From Synechococcus sp. JA-2-3B'a(2-13) (lineage in GTDB: Bacteria; Cyanobacteriota; Cyanobacteriia; Thermostichales; Thermostichaceae): a stretch of DNA of 64,000 nucleotides. The notes under the pieces were generated by a model. That model was not told where the DNA came from. It saw nothing but the letters and a program-made list of their open reading frames with translations, and ran no database searches. Location of the stretch: assembly GCF_000013225.1 (NCBI RefSeq), contig NC_007776.1, positions 2,424,501-2,488,500 on the forward strand, read 5' to 3'. Position 1 is the first letter of the stretch, and each line of letters starts with the position of its first letter. Positions 8,615 to 16,189 of this stretch are shown here, in pieces. A program made the position numbers and the translations under genes.

Positions 8615-8926
8615 TCAATCCAAATAGGCGCTCAACTCCTGCTCCAATGTAGGCAGTTGCACCTCTCCCTGCTCCAGCTCTTCCAAATCTTCCAGTTGCT
8701 TGCGCAAACGGGCGATCCGCTCTTGCAGGCACTCTTTGATGCCTTTGGCCCCCAAACCGAGGCAGCTGCGGCAGACTTCCCCGTAGATTTGCCCGCGGTC
8801 GTTATAGACCACCGCCAGCAACACTTGGTGCCCTTTTTTCTGGATGGGGTTGGCCCATCCCCCACAGATAATGCAGGGCACTCGGCCATTGCCCCCGTAA
8901 ATGCTGCGTTCCCAGACGATTCTCAC
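8615..8926 (-). CDS. Small zinc-finger protein, paralog of the gene at 9527-9847
   Basis: A 103-residue protein starting at GTG 8926. It contains CIICGG near residue 18, then YNDRGQIYGEVCRSC near 41, so four cysteines are arranged as two CxxC knuckles, followed by a helical, charged C-terminus rich in Leu and Glu (coiled coil). I chose the GTG because it makes the N-terminus MRIVWER align with MRIRWQR of the neighbour at 9847. A longer frame upstream is open to about 8992. Function unknown; likely metal binding. It is one of two related genes transcribed in the same direction within 1.3 kb. Confidence 0.65.
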   Translation of the reverse strand: MRIVWERSIYGGNGRVPCIICGGWANPIQKKGHQVLLAVVYNDRGQIYGEVCRSCLGLGAKGIKECLQERIARLRKQLEDLEELEQGEVQLPTLEQELSAYLD

Positions 8927-9051
8927 GCTCAGCCTCAATGCAACTTGTTGCCCACCAGCATAAAAACCCAGGGGGATCCCTTGCCACCCCAAGATGCCGC
9001 GTTCCTTCCCTTCCCATTGCGGTGAAACGGTTTGCTGGTTAAATGCCTGCC

Positions 9052-9074
9052 CCCCTCTCCCCCTGGGAGAGGGG
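9052..9074. terminator. Perfect 10-bp hairpin between minus-strand genes
   Basis: CCCCTCTCCC, a 3-base loop, then GGGAGAGGGG. It sits downstream of the minus-strand gene ending at 9109. There is no T-tract, so it may be a repeat-type hairpin rather than an intrinsic terminator. A closely similar hairpin is at 59789-59811. Confidence 0.45.
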
Positions 9075-9108
9075 CTTGGGGGTGGAGGCCAAAAAGGGAT
9101 CCCGGCGG

Positions 9109-9396
9109 CTAGGTGCTGGGCCGGGCAGATTGAGAGCGGTCGATGGTGCGATAGGTGAGGCTGGCAGCCACCTCTAGAGCTTTGGCGGCGTCGCGGAAAT
9201 AAAACCCCAACTCCTCATCCTTCTCCGTGCGGTTGGGCTTATTGAACTTGGCCTTGAACTGCACGTTGCAATACATGGCCAACCCCACCAGAACCTCTGA
9301 CAGTCCGTGCTGGTTGATCAGCCGCTCCACGTCCGTAAGCAGGCTTTTGATCAAGGCATCGGCTACTGGTTCTGGCAAACTGTCCAGGTCGTGCAT
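9109..9396 (-). CDS. Hypothetical small helical protein
   Basis: A 95-residue protein starting MHDLDSLPEPVADALIKSLL. It is soluble, mostly helical and acidic at its N-terminus, with a KAKFNKPNRTEKDEELGFYFRDAAKALE stretch of alternating charge. No known motif, no signal peptide and no membrane segment. It lies between the two zinc-finger paralogs, all on the minus strand. I do not recognise the family. Coding seems likely from the clean frame and local strand consistency. Confidence 0.55.
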   Translation of the reverse strand: MHDLDSLPEPVADALIKSLLTDVERLINQHGLSEVLVGLAMYCNVQFKAKFNKPNRTEKDEELGFYFRDAAKALEVAASLTYRTIDRSQSARPST

Positions 9397-9526
9397 GGGG
9401 GCTCCTCAACCAACGAGAGCAAACAAGCCAACGGGTCTGGAAAATCGAGATGGATCTGGGATCCCGAAGGCAACCTCTCCTGATTTTCCTGCATCTTTTC
9501 CAGAATGCCCAATCCCCTTGCCAACG

Positions 9527-9847
9527 CTACCACCACTGCCGCAGCCAGCCCCACAGGCCCGGATAACGAATGGAGCGCTCCCGGGCCGCTTGCTCCAGAT
9601 GATGGGCGTGGTCTTGGCTGCCGGGATCCCGCAGACGATTCAGGCGCATCAAATAGGCATAGCGGTGGATCTGTTCTCGCAACTGAACTGGGGGAAGGGC
9701 AAAGCACTCTGGGCAAATAGGGCCGAGATTCAGACCCCTATCGTTGAAAAGGCAACGAACTCGCTTCCCGCCCGCAAAACGCTTTCCGCAGGCGGCACAG
9801 TAGCAAGCTGAGGGCTGGTTGGCAAGGCGCTGCCAGCGAATTCGCAT
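9527..9847 (-). CDS. Small zinc-finger protein, paralog of the gene at 8615-8926
   Basis: A 106-residue protein from ATG 9847, MRIRWQRLANQPSACYCAACGK. It has CAACGKRF near residue 17 and CLFNDRGLNLGPICPECF near 31, so two CxxC pairs separated by an NDRG turn, as in the upstream paralog (NDRGQIYGEVCRSC). The C-terminal half is arginine-rich and helical. The shared features are the MRI-W start, the two CxxC pairs and NDRG. Nucleic-acid or protein binding is plausible, but nothing in the sequence proves it. Confidence 0.65.
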   Translation of the reverse strand: MRIRWQRLANQPSACYCAACGKRFAGGKRVRCLFNDRGLNLGPICPECFALPPVQLREQIHRYAYLMRLNRLRDPGSQDHAHHLEQAARERSIRYPGLWGWLRQWW

Positions 9848-9957
9848 GGTCTTCCCGACAAAAAGGCAAGCAACGTGCAGGCAATTCGCTGCAGCCATAA
9901 TAGGCTAGAAGCTGGTGAGCAGAACCCAGGATGGGGGGGCCTGGAGTATCGAAAACC

Positions 9958-11088
9958 ATGCCGCAACTCTACGACTGTGTCATCGTCGGCGCCGGCCCTG
10001 CTGGAGGATCTGCCGCCTACCATCTGGCCAAGCGGGGACGCTCGGTGCTGGTTCTGGAAAAGGATCCCTTGCCCCGCTACAAACCCTGTGGGGGCGGCGT
10101 TTCTCCTATGGTGGCGGCTTGGTTTGACTTCGACTTTGGCCCCGCCATTTCCCTCAAGATCCGGCAAATCCGCTACACCTGGCGCGGCGGCGATCCGGTG
10201 GTGGTCGATTTGGATTTGAAAGAGCCCGTTTGGATGGTGCGGCGGGATGTTTTCGACCACTACCTGATTCAGCAAGCGCAAAAGCAAGGGGCAGCGCTCC
10301 AGGCAGAATGCCCTGTCTCCGGCCTTGAGTGGCAAAGCGACCGCTGGCAAGTGATGACAACCGCCGGCCCGGTCTGGGGTCGGTACGTGATCGGGGCCGA
10401 TGGGGCAAAAGGCTCAATGGCCAAGTGGCTGGGCTTTCAGGAACGCCGCCGTCGCTTGGCTGCCGCCTTGGAAGCAGAAGTGCCTCTCCTGCAGCCGCAA
10501 ACTGCAGCCGCCCATTTTGACTTCGGCGCCGTCAGCAATGGCTACATTTGGAACTTCCCCAAGGCTGATGGCTACTCGATTGGAGCCGGCACCTTTCGGG
10601 GTGGAGAAAAACAAAACCTGCGGGAAATTGCCGCCCAATATGCCCAAAGCTTTGGCGTAGACTTGAAGTCGGTCAAGCCGTTTGGCCATCCCATCTGCCT
10701 CTGGGACGAAGATCAACCGCTTCACACCCAAAATGCCCTCTTGGTGGGAGATGCCGCCTGCGTTATCGATCCGTTTACCGCTGAAGGGATCCGCCCTTCC
10801 CTTCTCACCGGCATGTTGGCGGCCCAGGCCATCGATCAAGCTCTAGGCGGGGATACAGAAGCTCTGGCGAACTACTCTGCCCGCGTGCAGCAGGAATGGG
10901 GCTCAGAAATGCGCTGGGCTAAGCGGATTGCGGCGTTGTTCTATCGCTTTCCGGGCGTGGGCTACAGGGTGGGCGTCAAACGACCGGGAGCCACTCGGCG
11001 CATGGGCCAGATCTTGGCCGGTGAACTGCGCTACAGCGATGTGGCCAGCTCGGCCATTCGCAAGTTAAGCGGTGGTCTGCTCGCCTAA
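9958..11088 (+). CDS. Geranylgeranyl reductase-family FAD-dependent oxidoreductase
   Basis: A 376-residue flavoprotein starting at ATG 9958. DCVIVGAGPAGGSAAYHLAKRG is the dinucleotide-binding fold, KPCGGGVSP near 43 is the family Cys-containing loop, GADGAKGSMA near 145 and VGDAACVIDPFTAEGIRPSLLTG near 262 are the second and third FAD motifs. This is the GGR / ChlP superfamily that saturates isoprenoid chains. The length and C-terminus differ from the chlorophyll-pathway ChlP I know, so I treat it as a paralog of unknown substrate. It converges with the RsbW-like gene, with 24 bp of 3' overlap. Confidence 0.82.
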   Translation: MPQLYDCVIVGAGPAGGSAAYHLAKRGRSVLVLEKDPLPRYKPCGGGVSPMVAAWFDFDFGPAISLKIRQIRYTWRGGDPVVVDLDLKEPVWMVRRDVFDHYLIQQAQKQGAALQAECPVSGLEWQSDRWQVMTTAGPVWGRYVIGADGAKGSMAKWLGFQERRRRLAAALEAEVPLLQPQTAAAHFDFGAVSNGYIWNFPKADGYSIGAGTFRGGEKQNLREIAAQYAQSFGVDLKSVKPFGHPICLWDEDQPLHTQNALLVGDAACVIDPFTAEGIRPSLLTGMLAAQAIDQALGGDTEALANYSARVQQEWGSEMRWAKRIAALFYRFPGVGYRVGVKRPGATRRMGQILAGELRYSDVASSAIRKLSGGLLA

Positions 11089-11577
11089 GCCCGGCACCGA
11101 CAGACGCGGGCGAGATCCAGGATCGTCGAAGCGCTTGCCGATCACCAGGCAGTTGCGACCATCCGCTTGGCGGCTGTAGCTGAGGTGAGTAGAGAGAGCT
11201 TTCATCAGCAAAATACCCCGTCCCCCCTCGGACTCAAGATTGGCGTTGGGCGATGTGGGATCCGACAAGTTCCGAGCAAATTCCTCCAGATCAAACTCCT
11301 GCCCCTGATCCCAGATGCGCAACTCCAGCCCTTGCGGCATCAGCAGCAGCTCAATGTCGATGGGCGTACTTTCCGGCAGAGCGCGGTGGGCGTGGCGAAC
11401 GGCGTTGGTAAACCCCTCTACCAAAGCCAACTGACATTCCGCCCAAATGGGATCCGGGATGCCCGCATTTCGGAAAGACTCAAACCAGGTCAAAACCTGG
11501 TCAAGCGCGTCCAGGGTTGTGTCAACCCTCAGCGCAAACGTTTGCCTCTTGTCCAGAGGGATCCCTGCCGCGTTCAA
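11065..11577 (-). CDS. RsbW-like serine/threonine kinase / anti-sigma regulatory factor (HATPase)
   Basis: A GHKL-fold ATPase of about 170 aa. The N box is ALVEGFTNAVRHAH near residue 50, the G1 box IWDQGQEFD near 92, and the G2 box GGRGILLMKALS near 119. These are typical of stand-alone RsbW/SpoIIAB-type kinases that phosphorylate anti-anti-sigma partners. No STAS partner is encoded next door. The frame opens at a TTG (11577); the start is uncertain. Cytosolic. Confidence 0.82.
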   Translation of the reverse strand: MNAAGIPLDKRQTFALRVDTTLDALDQVLTWFESFRNAGIPDPIWAECQLALVEGFTNAVRHAHRALPESTPIDIELLLMPQGLELRIWDQGQEFDLEEFARNLSDPTSPNANLESEGGRGILLMKALSTHLSYSRQADGRNCLVIGKRFDDPGSRPRLSVPGLGEQTTA

Positions 11578-11675
11578 AACCGAACCCCAACGATGAGGAT
11601 TGAACTCAAGCCCATCAATCCTGGCCGGATTGACCCTACCAGATTCTAGACCAGAGCCCTGCTAGAACGTGTCAT

Positions 11676-11690
11676 CCCCCACTTTGGGGG
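11676..11690. terminator. Short GC hairpin after the OmpA-like gene
   Basis: CCCCC, a 5-base loop, GGGGG, located 7 bp beyond the stop of the minus-strand OmpA-like gene. It lacks a clear T-tract, so a terminator function is tentative. Confidence 0.4.
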
Positions 11691-11696
11691 GTGCAG

Positions 11697-12512
11697 CTAG
11701 GGAGCGATGACCAAATCCACACGGCGGTTCCGCTGCCGTCCGGCTTCTGTGTCGTTATCGGCAACGGGCAAGGTGGGACCAAAGCCAGAGGTTGTCCAAC
11801 TGATGGGATGGCCTTCCGGCAGCAGCTTCGTCAAATAGTCCTTAACCGCATTGGCGCGGCGCAGAGAAAGGGCCAAGTTGTAGTTTAAGGGCCCGATGTT
11901 ATCGGTGTGGCCATTCACTTGAACGCGGGCGCCGGGCATAGCTTCCAAGGACTTGGCCACCTGGGCCAACAGCGAGGCTGCTTCAGGTCGAATCTCGGCT
12001 TTGTCAAAATCGAACAGCAAATCGCCCGGCAGGCTGATGGTTTGGGTTCCCACCTGAAAAGAGGTCAGCGTTTTGGTCGGGGCTGGGGTGCTTTCTTCTC
12101 CTGGGACGATCTCGGCAGCAGTGGAAGATTCCCTGACAGGCTCAGGGGCTGTTTGAGAACGCAGCCGTTGCAGCCGCGACTCCAATTCCTCAATTCTGAT
12201 CAAGAGCTGGATCACCTGCTGGCGGATCTCCCGAATCTCTGCCTCCAGATCCGTGGGGCTCTCATGATTTTCCTCTGGATCTGCATCTGCTGTTGGGCTG
12301 GCCACCGGAGGATTGGCCTGGGGCGGAGCCAAGGTGGGCAGGATCGGTGGTGTGGGAGAAGCGGGTTGAGTGGGAGAGATGTTGGTCTCCGGCTGGGGCT
12401 GAGGTTGGGCCTGCTGGGGAAGCACCATCCCGACCCAGATTCCGCTGCTGACCAAGAGGATCCCGCTTAGGGAATGGAGAGCGACTGTTAGGAGCTGGGA
12501 CGAACGAGCCAT
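11697..12512 (-). CDS. OmpA-family peptidoglycan-binding membrane protein
   Basis: A 271-residue envelope protein. One N-terminal hydrophobic segment (LLTVALHSLSGILLVSSGIWVGMVLP) acts as signal anchor. It is followed by a Pro/Gln/Thr-rich linker, a coiled-coil stretch (LEAEIREIRQQVIQLLIRIEELESRLQRL near 87-115) and a C-terminal OmpA domain with DLLFDFDKAEIRPEA, VNGHTDNIG and SLRRANAVKDYL, including the Asp and Arg that bind diaminopimelate in this family. The ATG at 12512 follows GGAGG at 10 nt; an in-frame TTG lies 9 bp upstream. Probably links membrane and cell wall, as MotB-like and Pal-like domains do. Confidence 0.85.
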   Translation of the reverse strand: MARSSQLLTVALHSLSGILLVSSGIWVGMVLPQQAQPQPQPETNISPTQPASPTPPILPTLAPPQANPPVASPTADADPEENHESPTDLEAEIREIRQQVIQLLIRIEELESRLQRLRSQTAPEPVRESSTAAEIVPGEESTPAPTKTLTSFQVGTQTISLPGDLLFDFDKAEIRPEAASLLAQVAKSLEAMPGARVQVNGHTDNIGPLNYNLALSLRRANAVKDYLTKLLPEGHPISWTTSGFGPTLPVADNDTEAGRQRNRRVDLVIAP

Positions 12513-12663
12513 TGCAGGCAAACCTCCGGCTGGATGGGCGCAGGCAAGGAGCAGGAACTCCTCTCAACTCAACCCTCAAGACCCATCCTAACCGGCGACC
12601 CGATCTCGCCAAGGGGATTCTCGGTCGGTCCAACTGCCACTTCCCGCCATCTGCTGTGGGAGG

Positions 12664-13323
12664 CTAATCAAAACTGATGCGACCTCGATAACGCCCTATG
12701 AGGGTTAGGCCGTTGATGGGATCCGCCAAATCCGCCACAAAAGGGGGAAAGCGGGGATTGTCGCTGATCACCTTCACCTGGGACCCAGGCAGGCGCTGCA
12801 GCCGTTTGACCAACAGATCCCCATCCATCTGAAAGACGTAAATGCCTTCACAGCCCAGGTCTCCACCCTCTTGCCGCTCCACAAAGATCCAGTCGCCATC
12901 CTCCAACGTGGGAGACATGCTATCCCCCTGCACCCGAATCAGGCTCAGCTCGGCAGGATTTCCCTTCAAGTGCGTCCGCAGCCAGTTTCGCTCAAAAGCA
13001 ATCACCGATTCGATCGATTCTTCGCGCACCAACGCCCCCGCTCCGGCAGAGGCGGCCACATCGACAAAAGGCACATACACATACTCTGCTTTCGCGTCGG
13101 GATGCAACTGCGGGGATCCCTCCCCTGTAATCAGCCAATTGAGGTTGACCTGGCCCACTTGGGCAATTTTCACGGCCTTGTCAATGCTGGGCACGGATCC
13201 CTTCAGGTAGCTGCGCAAGGCCGTATCGCTAATTCCGGCCCGTCGCCCAAACGCATAGACGGCTTCATCGCCAATCACCCATCGCAAGCGGTCTGCAAAA
13301 GAAGAGCCAGAGGAGATGGACAT
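12664..13323 (-). CDS. XRE-type repressor with S24 (LexA/CI-like) self-cleaving domain
   Basis: A 219-residue regulator. The N-terminal helix-turn-helix is FGRRAGISDTALRSYLKGSVPSIDKAVKIAQ (about 24-55). The C-terminal S24 domain has an Ala-Gly pair in VAASAGAG (near 91) suited to self-cleavage, the catalytic Ser in GDSMSPTLEDGD (near 138) and the catalytic Lys in LLVKRLQR (near 175). CI/C2-type phage repressors and host SOS-like regulators share this layout. The start is ATG 13323; the frame is open further upstream. A perfect palindrome 49 bp upstream of the start is a likely operator. No phage genes flank it, so it may be a domesticated repressor. Confidence 0.85.
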   Translation of the reverse strand: MSISSGSSFADRLRWVIGDEAVYAFGRRAGISDTALRSYLKGSVPSIDKAVKIAQVGQVNLNWLITGEGSPQLHPDAKAEYVYVPFVDVAASAGAGALVREESIESVIAFERNWLRTHLKGNPAELSLIRVQGDSMSPTLEDGDWIFVERQEGGDLGCEGIYVFQMDGDLLVKRLQRLPGSQVKVISDNPRFPPFVADLADPINGLTLIGRYRGRISFD

Positions 13324-13371
13324 CGGCTTAACGCTACATATTGTGTATAAGTAGATTTTTGCCACTATATC

Positions 13372-13383
13372 TTGACAAGTCAA
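13372..13383 (-). promoter_or_regulatory. Palindromic operator-like site upstream of the S24 repressor
   Basis: TTGACAAGTCAA is a perfect 12-bp palindrome. On the minus strand the first half (TTGACT) could also serve as a -35 box, with AT-rich ACTTATAC further down. A repressor bound here would cover its own promoter. The position and symmetry suggest autoregulation, which is an inference. Confidence 0.45.
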
Positions 13384-13416
13384 CAACCGGTGCAGCCATT
13401 TGGGGACAATCTTCAA

Positions 13417-13642
13417 CCTGAGCTGACCAAGCGGCAGAAGGGAAATCTCACTTATTGTTAGCAGGCTGGCTGGGGAATCCTACTGGCGCTACCGTGGTTT
13501 TGGGTTGTGTTCACAGCGGGTCAGCAGCGGGCCGGCACAGCTTACTCTACCCAAAAAGGTGCACGTGGGATCTTCACCAAGTGCTGGGGTAAGCTACCCT
13601 GTCTGTTGAACTTATTCCGGCAGTCTGTCTGGGTGAAAGATG
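13417..13642. other. Non-coding stretch before the mobile-element remnant
   Basis: No convincing open frame or RNA gene. Together with the element at 13643-13885 it makes a gene-free interval of more than 500 bp between the divergent S24 repressor and the membrane-protein gene at 13966. Confidence 0.4.
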
Positions 13643-13885
13643 GTAAACTACCCGACTCAGACCGCTAAAGCGATACGGAGCGGGCTTTCAGTAGCCCTGC
13701 AGTTAGTAAACTAACCACGGACCTCTGGGCTGGTTTACGACAACCCCAATCGACCGTTACCAGTGCCCTAAAAAGCCGTTTCTGGTGTCCGCATTATTAT
13801 TATAACATAAAACAAATAAAGTCACGCATTCCTCCCAACACTGACTTTATGAGTACAGTGCGGGGCTCCTGCGATTTCTAGCTGA
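13643..13885 (+). repeat. Mobile-element remnant, copy A (inverted partner at 18622-18842)
   Basis: Begins GTAAACTACCCGAC and ends ATTTCTAGCTGA. The reverse complement of 18622-18842 follows it almost base by base, sharing blocks such as GGAGCGGGCTTT, AGTAGCCCTGCAGTTAG, CAATCGACCGTTACCAGTGC, CGTTTCTGGTGTCCGCA and GTACAGTGCGGGGCTCCTGC. Copy A has about 19 extra bases near 13809-13828. The block with CCCCGCACTGTAC resembles the hairpin at the 3' end of IS605-type tnpB genes, so this is probably a deletion derivative (MITE-like) of such an element. No transposase remains. Confidence 0.7.
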
Positions 13886-13965
13886 GATATCGGCATTAGC
13901 GGCCCAAAAGGTTCGGTTCCCAGATTGCCTCTGGGTCTACTTCAAGCTGTTCTGCCTCAATCCCT

Positions 13966-14214
13966 ATGGTTTCCTCTGACCTCAAGCGCTGGCTGGATAA
14001 CTTCCTGATTGCCGTTGTCTTTCTGGTGTTCGCCGGGTTTGTCTGGTTTGTCTTTTCCGTAACCGGGGCTTTTCTTGGGATCCCACTGGGCTACAAACTT
14101 TGGATGCGGCTCTGGCTGCCTTTGTTTCAGCCGGCTTTGGGGATCCTGATGGCCGGGGCGGTGGTGAGCGGAGTGTGGGGCTGGCTGGAAAAACGCCGCT
14201 CCCAACAATCATGA
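13966..14214 (+). CDS. Small two-helix membrane protein
   Basis: An 82-residue protein with two predicted transmembrane helices, about residues 12-36 (NFLIAVVFLVFAGFVWFVFSV) and 48-72 (LWLPLFQPALGILMAGAVVSG), and a basic tail. It lies upstream of ndhC on the same strand, about 100 bp away, with its own start ATG 13966. I do not recognise a named family. It may simply be a cyanobacterial conserved hypothetical. Confidence 0.65.
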   Translation: MVSSDLKRWLDNFLIAVVFLVFAGFVWFVFSVTGAFLGIPLGYKLWMRLWLPLFQPALGILMAGAVVSGVWGWLEKRRSQQS

Positions 14215-14314
14215 TCATCAACAGAACTGAAGATCCCGTGGCGCAGGGGAGCCCCAGACTGGCTCTATACTGGAAACGTATCTAAATGTTGAGCACCTGA
14301 GGCAGTCTGGCGTC

Positions 14315-14677
14315 GTGTTTGTTCTGTCCGGCTACGAGTATTTGCTGGTTTTTCTAATCGTCTGCTCTCTGCTGCCGATTTTGGCTCTGGGGGCTTCCGC
14401 ACTCTTAGCGCCAAAGCGGCGGGGATCCCTGCGGCGCAGCACTTACGAGTCGGGCATGGAGCCGTTTGGGCAAGCCTGGATCCAGTTCAACATTCGCTAC
14501 TACATGTTCGCACTGGTCTTCGTCATTTTCGACGTAGAGACGGTGTTCCTCTATCCCTGGGCAGTGGCGTTTCACCGCTTGGGGCTGTTGGCCTTTGTGG
14601 AGGCCCTGATTTTCATCGCCATCCTTGTGGTGGGTCTTGTGTACGCCTGGAGAAAAGGAGCATTGGAATGGTCATGA
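14315..14677 (+). CDS. ndhC: NAD(P)H-quinone oxidoreductase subunit 3 (NdhC)
   Basis: A 120-residue membrane subunit of the NDH-1 proton-pumping complex (Nuo A / ND3 homolog). It has three transmembrane helices and the invariant loop [33 protein letters not shown](V)E between helices 1 and 2. The start is GTG 14315 (product starts [11 protein letters not shown]). First gene of the canonical cyanobacterial ndhC-ndhK-ndhJ cluster; its end overlaps ndhK by 10 bp. Confidence 0.97.
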   Translation: MFVLSGYEYLLVFLIVCSLLPILALGASALLAPKRRGSLRRSTYESGMEPFGQAWIQFNIRYYMFALVFVIFDVETVFLYPWAVAFHRLGLLAFVEALIFIAILVVGLVYAWRKGALEWS

Positions 14678-15408
14678 CGTCTGAGAAATCGCAAGTCTTG
14701 TTTCCGGGGGCTGCCCCCCAGGTGACTACCGACCTCTCCAACAACGTCGTTCTGACGACGGTGAACGACCTGTACAACTGGGCCAAGATGTCCAGCCTCT
14801 GGCCGCTGCTCTACGGCACTGCCTGTTGCTTCATCGAGTTTGCTGCCATGCTGGGATCCCGCTTCGACTTCGACCGCTTTGGCCTGTTGCCTCGTTCTTC
14901 GCCACGCACCGCTGATTTGATCATCACGGCGGGCACGGTCACCATGAAGATGGCTCCGGCGTTGGTCAAGCTTTACCAGCAAATGGCTGAGCCGAAGTAC
15001 GTGATTGCCATGGGGGCCTGCACCATCAGCGGTGGCATGTTCAGCTCCGATTCCTACACGGCAGTGCGGGGGGTGGACAAGCTGATCCCGGTGGATGTGT
15101 ACATTCCCGGCTGCCCCCCTCGTCCAGAGGCGATCATGGATGCCATTGTCAAGCTGCGCAAGAAGATCGCCGCCGAGGACATGCGGGAACGAGGCCGTCT
15201 GCAGCAAACCCACCGCTACTACACGGTTAAGCACAACCTCAAGCCTGTGCCGGAGATCATCACCGGCAAGTATCTGGAGAGCGAGACCCGCCAAGCTCCC
15301 CCGCCAGAACTGGCTGCGGCCATTGGCTTGCCAGTGCCCCCGGCTTTGCAAACTGCCGACTTTAAGCAGGCGGAACAGCAGCTCAAAGCCTTGCAGGGAG
15401 GAGTGTGA
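14668..15408 (+). CDS. ndhK: NAD(P)H-quinone oxidoreductase subunit K (NdhK)
   Basis: A 246-residue iron-sulfur subunit (NuoB/PSST homolog) that carries cluster N2. It shows [14 protein letters not shown] with the tandem Cys pair, [20 protein letters not shown] and [11 protein letters not shown], the four cluster ligands of the family. The ATG at 14668 follows AGGAG at a normal distance; a second ATG at 14674 also exists. Overlaps ndhC and sits just ahead of ndhJ. Confidence 0.97.
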   Translation: MVMTSEKSQVLFPGAAPQVTTDLSNNVVLTTVNDLYNWAKMSSLWPLLYGTACCFIEFAAMLGSRFDFDRFGLLPRSSPRTADLIITAGTVTMKMAPALVKLYQQMAEPKYVIAMGACTISGGMFSSDSYTAVRGVDKLIPVDVYIPGCPPRPEAIMDAIVKLRKKIAAEDMRERGRLQQTHRYYTVKHNLKPVPEIITGKYLESETRQAPPPELAAAIGLPVPPALQTADFKQAEQQLKALQGGV

Positions 15409-15409
15409 G

Positions 15410-15961
15410 ATGGCAGAGGAAAATGCCCAGGAAAAACAAGCGCCGCCATCCGCAGGCGAGCAGTCGGAACCCTTGGTGACGTTGGAGCGGGGCCCGGTTT
15501 CCCAGTTTCTGGCCGACAACGGCTTCGAGCACCAGTATTTGGGGAGAGACGCAGCGGGGGTAGAGCTGTTGGAGGTGGAGCGGGACTTTCTCCTACCCTT
15601 GTGTACCGCCCTCTATGCCTACGGCTTTAACTACCTGGAGTGTCAGTGCGGATATGACCTGGGGGCAGGGCAGCCACTGGTCAGCCTTTACCACCTGATC
15701 AAGCTGTCAGACGGGGCGGATCGCCCTCAGGAGGTGCGGCTCCAGGTGAAGTTGCCTCGCCAGGATCCACGCCTACCTTCCGTATACTGGATTTGGAAGT
15801 CGGCGGATTGGCAGGAACGGGAAACCTACGACATGTACGGCATTGTTTTCGAGGGACACCCGAACCTGAAGCGGATTTTAATGCCGGAAGACTGGATAGG
15901 TTGGCCCCTGCGCAAGGACTACATCACGCCTGATTTCTATGAGCTGCAGGATGCCTACTGA
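15410..15961 (+). CDS. ndhJ: NAD(P)H-quinone oxidoreductase subunit J (NdhJ)
   Basis: A 183-residue subunit (NuoC / 30-kDa homolog) of the peripheral arm of NDH-1. Signature [38 protein letters not shown] is present near residues 131-170. An acidic, Gln-rich N-terminal extension precedes the conserved part. The ATG at 15410 lies 2 bp after the ndhK stop with GGAGGAG just upstream. Confidence 0.97.
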   Translation: MAEENAQEKQAPPSAGEQSEPLVTLERGPVSQFLADNGFEHQYLGRDAAGVELLEVERDFLLPLCTALYAYGFNYLECQCGYDLGAGQPLVSLYHLIKLSDGADRPQEVRLQVKLPRQDPRLPSVYWIWKSADWQERETYDMYGIVFEGHPNLKRILMPEDWIGWPLRKDYITPDFYELQDAY

Positions 15962-16008
15962 TTGGGGATCCCTGACCTGGTGAGCAGCGTTGAACAGGAT
16001 GGGTTGAG

Positions 16009-16182
16009 ATGTGGCCTTTTTTGCTCTTGGCAATCTACGCAGGAGGAGTTTGGTACTCGGCCCGCAAGGCGGATCGCATCTATTCGGGCTCCGGGAAGTG
16101 GCTGGTATCGGCCCTCTGGCCGGTGCTGCTGCTCTCAAACCGTCAGTTTCGCCAAAATTGGCGTCGTCCCCTGAACAAGTAA
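16009..16182 (+). CDS. Small membrane protein downstream of ndhJ
   Basis: A 57-residue protein, MWPFLLLAIYAGGVWYSARK... ending NRQFRQNWRRPLNK, with one N-terminal transmembrane helix, a second hydrophobic stretch (WLVSALWPVLLLS) and a basic tail. It begins 48 bp after ndhJ and ends 8 bp before the methyltransferase, in the same direction, so it is probably part of the same transcript. Coding is supported by the clean frame and membrane-protein pattern. Function unknown. Confidence 0.7.
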   Translation: MWPFLLLAIYAGGVWYSARKADRIYSGSGKWLVSALWPVLLLSNRQFRQNWRRPLNK

Positions 16183-16189
16183 GTTTGAG

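Noticed and set aside
12664..13323. Prophage suggested by the CI-like repressor
   Set aside because: No integrase, structural or lysis genes nearby; neighbours are ordinary chromosomal genes.
14572..15519. A 315-codon frame opposite ndhK
   Set aside because: Shadow of ndhK and ndhJ; composition and His/Gly/Arg content are typical of antisense frames in GC-rich genes.
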